Assembly: GCA_015233565.1 (NCBI GenBank)
Contig: JADFXM010000016.1
Coordinates: forward strand, 1 to 64,000
From: Candidatus Rifleibacteriota bacterium
GTDB lineage: Bacteria > Muiribacteriota > Ozemobacteria > Ozemobacterales > Ozemobacteraceae
Reading direction: 5' to 3'
Length of the DNA stretch: 64,000 bases
Part shown: positions 6,530 through 14,463 of the stretch, piece by piece
How positions within the stretch are numbered: the first letter of the stretch is position 1
Layout: the number at the start of each line of letters is the position of its first letter
Made by a program: the position numbers and the translations under genes
Notes under the pieces: model-generated
The model's input: only the letters and a program-made list of their open reading frames with translations
Database searches by the model: none
Told to the model about the DNA's origin: nothing

Positions 6530-8779
6530 TTAAAATTTCCGGAAACCGAGTTCGCAGGTAACACCAAAGAAGATCTCGTTACGCGTTGCAAAGCTTGGAA
6601 TTGCAGCTTCCTTCCAGCCGAATAGGTTTTCTCGAAGTGTTAATGCATACTTGGGGGCAAACTTGTACTTAAACTCCAGAGAACCTTCATACATTCTGAT
6701 TTTATCAGAATCATTGGTCATGAAATAACTCATATTGGAATTAAGTTCAAAACCATGGGGTAGGGGAAGCTCGAGATCATATTGCGTTTGGAGTCCAAAG
6801 TTTCTGGGTTTCGAGGGCCAGGACTGTCTTACCATTTCAATTACCCCTGCAAATATTCCCAATTCCTTGGAAATTTTTTTCTTAAGTCCTATTACGCCTT
6901 CGAGAAAAAGTGGCGGTCGTTTGCCAGCAGAGCTGGATTGACTGATGGGGCTAAGGGATGAAAATTCGATGAAGGGATTGAAAGTGCCGATGGCTGAATT
7001 GCGTGTCCAGCGTAATACCATTTTCGAACGGTCGCGGACGGTTATTCCATCGCGTTGGTACAACGAGTTTTCTCCTCGAAAAATCCAATCTTCGTGGACT
7101 TTGCTATACACCGTTTTCCAGTTCAGGGAAAAATCAACTGTTCGATATGCTGTTCCGACTAATCCTGGAACATCGCGATCCATGAAGAAACCGCCGCCTT
7201 CAGGATTCTGATAGGCAGGAGCTGATCCTCCAAAATTAAGTCGATTGAAATCAAACCCTAATGAAGTATGATGTCGCAAATACGGTTTTTCGGCAAGTTG
7301 TTTTCGGGATTCCTCCCTTCCTTTCTTGTACTTTCGGCTGAAGTGTTGAACCATCATCTGGAAAAAACTTTCCTTCCGAACATGATTTGGTGAGGGGGGA
7401 AAGAACGATAACCCTCCTAAAGCCAGATACTCGGTTGTAGCTATCCGGTATTCAATTGAATCTCCGATGGGTCGGCCATTCAATAGCAATTGTCCTCGGT
7501 GTTCGCATAGTCCGGATAATACCAGGCCCTTTCCTCTTAGAAGCGGTTGATCGCGTTTTTTCCATAATTCGCGAATGATGGCTCCTCGAATGGTTAATAA
7601 AGCAATCCGTTCGGAATTAGGACTTGTACGACGAATATCGCCTTCAGTCAATTCAAGGCTTGATGGAGCACCTCTGAGATGCGCTGCCGGAACGGCACCA
7701 AGTTCAGCATGCAATTCATAACATAGAGCTTGTACTAAGGTTTCGGAGTAACTGGCCATCTCCATCGGCGATAAATTTGTAACTGGGACATCTTTTATCG
7801 CATTATAATTCCGCTCAACTTCGTTCAGGTGCATACTTAGCGATGCATCTTCAGGAATGTCACTGGAAAGGGGAATTGGCATGGTTTTAAGCGATCGATA
7901 GGTGGCGGTTTTGCTTCCCTCGATTAACCCAAGAGAGGTGATTTGATGTCTTGTCCAGAGGATTCTTCTGCCATCAGCGAACTGCTGTTCGAAGATATTT
8001 TCCAACAGGCCATCCTTTGGACGATTGGAATTGGTTATTACCAGATCGATCCACGGGAATTTTTCCAGGAGTGTCTGAGCTTCTGCGAATGATAGATAGC
8101 CCATAACGATTGTCCAGTCTGCATCCCCGGCTTCTTTTGAGGCGCTTGCGAGGCTTCCTTGAAGTGGTTCAAGATTAAGCGTTTTGGGCCAATTGGGCCA
8201 GAATGTCATTACTTCGGGGCTCATGACTCCCATGATACGAATTCTTTCACTCCCCTTGTTGAAAACAGCCCAGCGTCTTATTTCTGTTCTGGCATGGTAT
8301 TTCTTTGCCTCAGTGTCGTTAGGAGACAAATTCGTCCATATTATTGGAAATGCTGCTTCGCTGACTCGTTTCCACCATTCATCTTGGCCAATTGACAGGT
8401 CATGTGGACCGGGAACCATGGCTTCAATTCCACAAGCGTTTAATGAATCCATTATCCAGGCTCCGTTATCAGAATAGCTTGTATTGGATGGGCCCAGCAT
8501 ATTCCCATTACAGACCATGAGTAAATCAGAGGCTTTCTTTCGGGTTTCCGCTGCAATGGTCGATACTTTGGCCATCAAAATTCCGTTTTCGTTCCTTAGA
8601 GTGCCTTGAAGCGACCCATTGAAAAGAAGAGTAAAGGGTTCAGCGCTGAAAAGTAACGAATTGGGTAATACAAACGTAACGAAGAACACAAGAAAAGCGA
8701 TTTTCAAGTTTGGCAAATGCCCTAACGCAGAAAGGAAAAGGCGAAGCCTTGCCCAAATTAAAAAGGCCATCTTACACAT
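6530..8779 (-). CDS. Outer-membrane protein: degenerate 5'-nucleotidase (UshA-like) domains fused to a C-terminal beta-barrel
   Basis: After a long signal sequence (cleavage near LLFSAEP) the first 300 residues follow the layout of the UshA metallophosphatase domain, and residues about 340-470 follow the 5'-nucleotidase C-terminal domain, ending in IEYRIATTEYLALGGLSFF. The last 250 residues alternate polar and aromatic positions and end in GFRKF, as expected of an outer-membrane barrel. The metal ligands are largely gone: the D-x-H motif reads NGSLQG, the GD motif reads CNGN, GNHE reads GPHD and GHSH reads NSNR. It probably does not hydrolyse nucleotides and may be a binding or scaffold protein. 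Start 8779 is one of two close ATGs (the other is 8770); the ribosome site is weak. Confidence 0.7.
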   Translation of the reverse strand: MCKMAFLIWARLRLFLSALGHLPNLKIAFLVFFVTFVLPNSLLFSAEPFTLLFNGSLQGTLRNENGILMAKVSTIAAETRKKASDLLMVCNGNMLGPSNTSYSDNGAWIMDSLNACGIEAMVPGPHDLSIGQDEWWKRVSEAAFPIIWTNLSPNDTEAKKYHARTEIRRWAVFNKGSERIRIMGVMSPEVMTFWPNWPKTLNLEPLQGSLASASKEAGDADWTIVMGYLSFAEAQTLLEKFPWIDLVITNSNRPKDGLLENIFEQQFADGRRILWTRHQITSLGLIEGSKTATYRSLKTMPIPLSSDIPEDASLSMHLNEVERNYNAIKDVPVTNLSPMEMASYSETLVQALCYELHAELGAVPAAHLRGAPSSLELTEGDIRRTSPNSERIALLTIRGAIIRELWKKRDQPLLRGKGLVLSGLCEHRGQLLLNGRPIGDSIEYRIATTEYLALGGLSFFPPSPNHVRKESFFQMMVQHFSRKYKKGREESRKQLAEKPYLRHHTSLGFDFNRLNFGGSAPAYQNPEGGGFFMDRDVPGLVGTAYRTVDFSLNWKTVYSKVHEDWIFRGENSLYQRDGITVRDRSKMVLRWTRNSAIGTFNPFIEFSSLSPISQSSSAGKRPPLFLEGVIGLKKKISKELGIFAGVIEMVRQSWPSKPRNFGLQTQYDLELPLPHGFELNSNMSYFMTNDSDKIRMYEGSLEFKYKFAPKYALTLRENLFGWKEAAIPSFATRNEIFFGVTCELGFRKF

Positions 8780-8882
8780 CTTTTAAGCGATGGGCGAAGG
8801 GGCTTATTTTGGTGCGAAAGCCGAGTTTTGTGCGAGAATTGGATCTGGCGAGATAGCTGTGTGTGCCCAAAGAGCTGAATGC

Positions 8883-8908
8883 GGTGACTGAGCGGAGTCG
8901 AAGTCACC
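8883..8908. repeat. Hairpin with the recurring GAGCGGAGTCGAAG motif
   Basis: GGTGACT (8883-8889) pairs with AGTCACC (8902-8908) around a 12-base loop, GAGCGGAGTCGA. The same GAG.CGGAGTCGAAG core appears near 19313, 34398 (inverted) and, degenerate, 45975. It lies between two minus-strand genes and lacks a T-run. Confidence 0.6.
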
Positions 8909-8926
8909 GGGTTCAGCGGAAAGTTA

Positions 8927-10909
8927 TTAAGAGGGTACTTTTGTTGGCTGTTCGGCATCGTCTTTCAAATATTTTTCCAACATTTTTTTCAGATCCAATA
9001 ATACAACCGGTTTCGTCAAAAAATCATTCATCCCGCATTCCATACAATGCTTTCGGTCTTCTTCGTAAACATGGGCAGTTAAAGCAATTATGGGAATACT
9101 TCTTTCCTCATCTGATTTAAGTTTTCTAATTGCTTGGGTTGCCGATAATCCATCCAGGATGGGCATTTGGCAATCCATTAGTATTAAGGAAAATTTTCCT
9201 TCAGCCAGAGCTTCAATTGCAAGTTGTCCATTGGAGACTACTAAAGAGTCATATCCAAGTCGGGAAATTTGTGAGAAAATTGCAAATTGATTTAACGGAT
9301 CGTCCTCAGCGATAAGGATGCGGTGAGAAGGCTTTTGAGCTGGTGAAACCGACGGTACTGGCGATTCTTCTGCTTCCTTTTTCGCTTCGAGGGGCACATC
9401 TTTCATTACTGATTTTAGTGGGAGAGTGAAATAGAAATCGGAACCTTTTCCAAGCTGACTACTAACAGCGATACTTCCCTTAAGCAATTTAACAAGGTGT
9501 AAAGTCAGGGCTAATCCGGTTCCCAGTCCTCCGTATTTTCGTGAAAAGGATGAATCAATCTGCTCAAAAGGCTTGAACAGTTTTGAACAATTTTCAGGAG
9601 TTATTCCAATGCCCGTATCTTTAACTGAAAACTTGATTTTTGTGTAATCACCATCGATTCCTGCATTTTCTGCAGAAATTGTAATTCCACCCTGGAGGGT
9701 AAATTTTATTGCATTGCCGATGAGCGCCAACAGGATTTGTCTTATTCTGCGGAGATCTCCCATTAGTACAGTTGGAATGGAGCTATCAATATTTATTTCC
9801 AGCAATAATTTCTTTTTGAAAATCATTCCTTCCAATAAGGGGCGAATTTCAGTCATTAGCTTTTTTAGCTCAAATGGTACTTCTTCAATTATCAGTTGAT
9901 CGGACTCTGCCTTGGAAAGATCGAGAACATCGCTGACAATTCTAAGAAGTGAGTGCGCGGAATCTTTGACTATGGTGACAAATTCTTTCTCCTTGGTTCC
10001 GGTGAGGAGGTCTTTTAACAGTTCAGACATGCCAATTATTCCGCTTAGTGGTGTCCTGAGTTCATGGCTCATATTTGCAAGGAATTGTGTTTTAGCTCTA
10101 TTCGCGCTTTCGGCTGCTATTTTGGCTTTTTTTAATTCCTCATACAATTGTTTTTTTTCAGTTATGTCTTCGGAAACCTTAATAAAGTTGATAATGGTTC
10201 CATCGGATTTCTTGACCGCTGAGATCTGAGCTGATTCCCAAAAGAGTTCGCCATCTTTTCGGCGGTTGCAAAATTCGCCTTTCCAATCTTTTCCGGTGGT
10301 GATGGTTTCCCATAGGAGGCTGTAAGTTTCCTTGGGCACTTGCCCTGAAGCTAATATTGCAGGGGTTTTTCCAATTACTTCTTCTTTAGTGAAACCAGTT
10401 TTTTCGACAAATTTGGGGTTAACAAATTCAATTTGCCCTTTAACGTCAGTAATAACAATTATTGCGGAGCTTTGTTCGACTGCCAGCGAAAGTTTTCTAA
10501 CGGTTTCCTCTGCCGCTTTTCTTTCTTTCCTTTGTTTCGCTTCAGAGAGCTCGCGGTTCACCGCAGGAACAAGGCGGGCAAAATTTCCCTTCCTAAAATA
10601 GTCATGCGCCCCCGCTTTCATTACCTCGACTGCAATTCCTTCGGCTATCTTATCAGTGACTATTATATAAGGTGCATCAACTCCATGGTCCTGGACGATT
10701 CGAAGAGCACGAAGTCCGCTGAATTGAGGCATTACGTAGTCGGAGATTATCAAATCCCACTCGTTGCTTTCAAGGGCCGCAATCAAATCTGTTGGATTAT
10801 CTACTCTTTTATGTATTATTTCGAAATTCCCACGTTGCAGTTCATGCAAAAGCAAAAGGGCATCAGCTTTAGAATCTTCGATAATCAGTAATCTCAATTT
10901 TGTCGGCAT
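8927..10909 (-). CDS. Hybrid histidine kinase: REC-PAS-HisKA-HATPase-REC
   Basis: A soluble hybrid kinase of 660 residues. Residues 5-120 are a receiver domain (LLIIEDSKAD, phospho-Asp in LIISDYVMP). A PAS domain spans about 145-255, then HisKA with the phospho-His in MSHELRTPLSGIIGMSELL (His near 282), HATPase with DTGIGI and GGLGTGLAL, and a C-terminal receiver (ILIAEDDPLNQ, LILMDCQMPILDG). There is no membrane segment. The start at 10909 is set by GTGAGGA 6 bases upstream; the frame is open to 10969. It lies 100 bp downstream of another REC-HK gene in the same direction, so the two probably form a phosphorelay unit. No DNA-binding output domain is encoded nearby. Confidence 0.88.
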   Translation of the reverse strand: MPTKLRLLIIEDSKADALLLLHELQRGNFEIIHKRVDNPTDLIAALESNEWDLIISDYVMPQFSGLRALRIVQDHGVDAPYIIVTDKIAEGIAVEVMKAGAHDYFRKGNFARLVPAVNRELSEAKQRKERKAAEETVRKLSLAVEQSSAIIVITDVKGQIEFVNPKFVEKTGFTKEEVIGKTPAILASGQVPKETYSLLWETITTGKDWKGEFCNRRKDGELFWESAQISAVKKSDGTIINFIKVSEDITEKKQLYEELKKAKIAAESANRAKTQFLANMSHELRTPLSGIIGMSELLKDLLTGTKEKEFVTIVKDSAHSLLRIVSDVLDLSKAESDQLIIEEVPFELKKLMTEIRPLLEGMIFKKKLLLEINIDSSIPTVLMGDLRRIRQILLALIGNAIKFTLQGGITISAENAGIDGDYTKIKFSVKDTGIGITPENCSKLFKPFEQIDSSFSRKYGGLGTGLALTLHLVKLLKGSIAVSSQLGKGSDFYFTLPLKSVMKDVPLEAKKEAEESPVPSVSPAQKPSHRILIAEDDPLNQFAIFSQISRLGYDSLVVSNGQLAIEALAEGKFSLILMDCQMPILDGLSATQAIRKLKSDEERSIPIIALTAHVYEEDRKHCMECGMNDFLTKPVVLLDLKKMLEKYLKDDAEQPTKVPS

Positions 10910-11008
10910 TTTTTTCCTCACTTCAATTCGTACAAAAGAGTCCTTTTTATTAGTCCTTGCAAAAGGCAATTGAAATTTGCTGATTTTGCAGGCTTCTAAA
11001 TTGGTAGA

Positions 11009-12619
11009 TCAATCGGGTGTAAGGGTAAAAAAAATAGTTGCTCCCTTATCAGGTTCAGATTCCGCCCAAATCATTCCTCCATGTTTTCGAATGATTCTTT
11101 GAACTGTTACCAATCCGATTCCGGTTCCTGGAAATTCTTTGTCGGAATGCAATCTTCCAAAGGGTGTAAAAAGTTGGTCCGCCTGGGACATATCAAATCC
11201 TACACCGTTGTCTGAAACAAAGTAAGATAGTTGTCCAAAATGATCTTTCTGCCCAAATTCAACTTTTGGATTTTTTACTTTGGAGGAAAATTTAAACGCA
11301 TTGTTGAGAAGATTCTCAAAAACAATTTTGAGTAATCGGATATCACAATTGACTACAAGTTTTGGAGCAATTCTCAGTTCGATATTTCTTCCCTGTTCAT
11401 TTCTCAAAAGCTCATTGGCAGTTTCCTCACAAAGCTTGCTCAGATTGACTTCGCCATATCGTATGGTTTCAGCCATCAACCCCGATAATTTCATCAGATC
11501 TTCAATCAACTCAAGAATTCGTTTGCTTGATTCATTAATAAAACTCAGGGATTCTCGTGCGGTTTCGTTAAGTGTTCCATTATTTTCCTCGAGAATAATT
11601 TGAACAAAACTGGCTATTCTTCTTGCGGGAGCTCTAAGATCATGGGAAATTGACTGGCAGAAGGATTCCATTTCTTTGTTCGCAAGAGCAAGTTCGAGGA
11701 TTTTCTCATGAAGTTTGGCTTCGAGTAGTTTATTTTTTTTTAGTACTGTCTCATCATGCTGGCTATGCTTAAGCATGGCTGAATTTGCATTCTCTGCAAT
11801 TTGCTGCTCTCCATCAACCTTTTGTATTGGTGCAGATTCCTTTTTTTCGGGAGATTTGACTGAACCAATTATTAATTGGGGATGTCCCACCGGTGAGCGG
11901 GCTAGCAAAAGAGTCAAGCGAACTGAAGACCAGCAATCAGTTGAAAATTTCAGGGGAACATCCAATTCCAGTTGATCGCGGGTTCCTGAAACAAGTTCCT
12001 GAAAACAGTCTTTGAAATCTGAAAGATTGACTGGCGTAATAAAGTCAAATATTTTTTTTGTTCGAAGGGTTTCGCTGTATTGTCCTGACATTTCCAGAAA
12101 GCTTCCGTCGGCAACTTTAAATGTCCCTTCGAGATTCAAAATAAAAGCCGCTTGTTCATTTTTGTTGAGCAATGCATCAATAATATGATTGGCCTCTTTG
12201 AGCGAATATTGTCGACAAACGTGTTCTGAAGCTTCTCGGACTGTTCTCAATAGAAGGTCATCGTGATATCTTCCTTTGACGAGGTAATCTTCGATCCCTT
12301 CGCGGATGGCACAGGTAAGCATTGTGTCTTCCTCATTTCCAGTTAAAACGATAATAGGGATATCAGTATCTATTGCTCGAATTTTTTGTAAGGTTTCAAG
12401 GCCACTGGAATCGGGAAGATTCAGATCAAGCAAAATGCAGTGGACTGTATGAGTACTTAAATACCCGAGTGCCTCTTTCAAAGAACTAACCGGGATCACT
12501 TTCTCGCCGTCTACTGGGTCCTTTTTGAAGCTGAGCTCGACCATTTTCGAATCAATCATGCTGTCTTCGATTAATAAAATTACTGTTTCTTTCCATGGAC
12601 AGTCAGGAAATAAACTCAT
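11009..12619 (-). CDS. Receiver-histidine kinase: REC-PAS-HisKA-HATPase
   Basis: Residues about 12-130 form a receiver domain (VILLIEDSMIDS; phospho-Asp in CILLDLNLPD). A PAS-like region spans about 145-240, then an acidic linker, HisKA with FCQSISHDLRAPARRI (His near 325, of the phytochrome/Cph1-like HisKA subtype), and an HATPase domain with SDNGVGFD and GTGIGLVTVQRI. No membrane segment or signal peptide is present. Start 12619 has AAAAGGAA 7 bases upstream. It precedes the hybrid kinase at 10909 and is probably cotranscribed with it. The input receiver implies control by another kinase. Confidence 0.87.
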   Translation of the reverse strand: MSLFPDCPWKETVILLIEDSMIDSKMVELSFKKDPVDGEKVIPVSSLKEALGYLSTHTVHCILLDLNLPDSSGLETLQKIRAIDTDIPIIVLTGNEEDTMLTCAIREGIEDYLVKGRYHDDLLLRTVREASEHVCRQYSLKEANHIIDALLNKNEQAAFILNLEGTFKVADGSFLEMSGQYSETLRTKKIFDFITPVNLSDFKDCFQELVSGTRDQLELDVPLKFSTDCWSSVRLTLLLARSPVGHPQLIIGSVKSPEKKESAPIQKVDGEQQIAENANSAMLKHSQHDETVLKKNKLLEAKLHEKILELALANKEMESFCQSISHDLRAPARRIASFVQIILEENNGTLNETARESLSFINESSKRILELIEDLMKLSGLMAETIRYGEVNLSKLCEETANELLRNEQGRNIELRIAPKLVVNCDIRLLKIVFENLLNNAFKFSSKVKNPKVEFGQKDHFGQLSYFVSDNGVGFDMSQADQLFTPFGRLHSDKEFPGTGIGLVTVQRIIRKHGGMIWAESEPDKGATIFFTLTPD

Positions 12620-12684
12620 TCTGGTTCCTTTTCTTAAAAAATGTAACTAAATAAATATCATCTAAATATTTTTTTTATATCTTA

Positions 12685-14460
12685 CTATATTTTGTCAACA
12701 AATTGAAGTTCATAAAGTTTTTTGTAGTATCCATTTTTTTCCAGCAGGGATTCGTGGGTTCCTTCTTCAACTAATCTTCCATGATGCATTACCAGGATCT
12801 TTTCGCAATTTTTTATTGTTGAGAGCCGATGGGCTATTACTATGCTTGTTCTGCCCAATATCAGTTTTTTTATTGCTTCCTGGATTAATTTTTCCGTGTT
12901 GGAATCAACTGATGAAGTAGCTTCGTCAAGGATTAGAATCTTGGGATTAAAGGCCATTGCACGCGCGAAAGCTATTAATTGTCGCTGTCCGGCTGAAAGA
13001 TTTACCCCTCTTTCAAGAATTTCGCTATCGAAACCATTTGGCATATTCAAAATAAATTTGTCAGCATTGATTTCCACGGCAATTTCTTCAACGCGCTCAC
13101 GGGAAATTTTTTCATTCCACAGCCTTATGTTTTCAAAGGCATTTCCTGAAAACAAAAAAACTTCCTGCTGAATCAGAGCTATGTTTTGTCTCAGGAAATT
13201 TTTGGAATAGTCCCTTAGGTCCCTGTTATCGATAAGGATTTCTCCTCCATCAATTTCGTAAGTACGATTAAGCAAAGAAGCGATAGTGGTTTTTCCTGCT
13301 CCGGTATGCCCGACTATTGCGACTGATTGGCCGGGTTTTACCGAAAAAGAAATACCCTTAAGAACTTTCTGGCCGGGGATATAAGAAAACTGGACTCCCT
13401 TGAAATCTATTTTTCCTTCGAGTTCAACTTCTGAAATACCCTCATCGATAGAGATTTCAACTTTCTCATCTAAAAGATTGAAGATTTTTTCGGCTGCTGC
13501 CATAGCACTTTGAAAAATCGTCGCTTTTTCGCTCATATCACGAATTGGAAAAAAAAAGTGTTGTACATAGGAAATAAAGCTTACGAAAATCCCGGTTGAT
13601 ATTTCTCCAGCCAGTAGCATTTTTCCACCCATAAAAAGGATTATGGTTATCGTTAATCCATTAATAATCGTAATAACCGGAGTAAATACCGAATGATGAA
13701 AAAGTGATTCAAGTTGAGCATCAGTGTGTTCGATATTCAATGAGTCAAATTTTTTCGCACATTTTTCCTCACAACTGAAAACTTGTATTACTCTGATTCC
13801 TGAGATATTTTCGGATAACGCGCCATTAAGAAGGGCAATTTTTAGCCGGACTTTACGATAAGCCGTTCTGATGCGATCCTGAAAATACCAGGCTGAAAGA
13901 ATCAACAGGGGACATGTCGAAAGTGTGGCAAGTCCTAGTTTTGGTTGAATGCAAAGAAGCGCCACTGCTATTCCGAAAACAAGGAAAATATCTCCTAGTA
14001 CAATCACCAAACCCGAAGAGAATAATTCAGAGAGTGAGGCAGTGTCATTTGTAATTCTGGTTACCAACCGCCCGACAGGATTTTTGTCGAAAAATGAAGC
14101 GGGAAGCCTCTGTAAATGCGAAAATAGTTTCACTCGGAGGTCATACATTACTTTTTGGCCTACGTATTGCAAAAGGTAATTTTGAACGCAATAGAATAAA
14201 TATACCAATATTTCAATTCCAAGGTAAATAAAGGAAAGTCTGATGATTACGCTTTGGTTGCGAGGTTTGATTCCCTCGTCAATAACTCTTCCGATAATGT
14301 ACGGGTTGAACAAAAACAGGGTCATTCCGCCTATTACCATTACGACTGCGAAACAGGCTGGAAAAGTCCATGGTTTCAGGAACGGAAGTAATCTTCGGAA
14401 TAATCTCCCGTCATAAATTTTCCCCGGATCTTCGTCTTCCTGAATGTATGCCTGTGCCAT
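12685..14460 (-). CDS. ABC exporter half-transporter, subunit with canonical Walker B
   Basis: A fused membrane/ATPase subunit of the MsbA/LmrCD type: six predicted membrane helices in residues 30-320, then a nucleotide-binding domain with Walker A GHTGAGKTT (about 384), signature LSAGQ, Walker B ILILDEATSS (about 510, catalytic Glu present) and IAHRLS. The signature is LSAGQ rather than LSGGQ. It begins 3 bases after the stop of the preceding ABC gene, so the two are translated together and almost certainly form a heterodimer. The substrate is unknown: lipid, peptide or drug are all possible. Confidence 0.9.
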   Translation of the reverse strand: MAQAYIQEDEDPGKIYDGRLFRRLLPFLKPWTFPACFAVVMVIGGMTLFLFNPYIIGRVIDEGIKPRNQSVIIRLSFIYLGIEILVYLFYCVQNYLLQYVGQKVMYDLRVKLFSHLQRLPASFFDKNPVGRLVTRITNDTASLSELFSSGLVIVLGDIFLVFGIAVALLCIQPKLGLATLSTCPLLILSAWYFQDRIRTAYRKVRLKIALLNGALSENISGIRVIQVFSCEEKCAKKFDSLNIEHTDAQLESLFHHSVFTPVITIINGLTITIILFMGGKMLLAGEISTGIFVSFISYVQHFFFPIRDMSEKATIFQSAMAAAEKIFNLLDEKVEISIDEGISEVELEGKIDFKGVQFSYIPGQKVLKGISFSVKPGQSVAIVGHTGAGKTTIASLLNRTYEIDGGEILIDNRDLRDYSKNFLRQNIALIQQEVFLFSGNAFENIRLWNEKISRERVEEIAVEINADKFILNMPNGFDSEILERGVNLSAGQRQLIAFARAMAFNPKILILDEATSSVDSNTEKLIQEAIKKLILGRTSIVIAHRLSTIKNCEKILVMHHGRLVEEGTHESLLEKNGYYKKLYELQFVDKI

Positions 14461-14463
14461 TTA

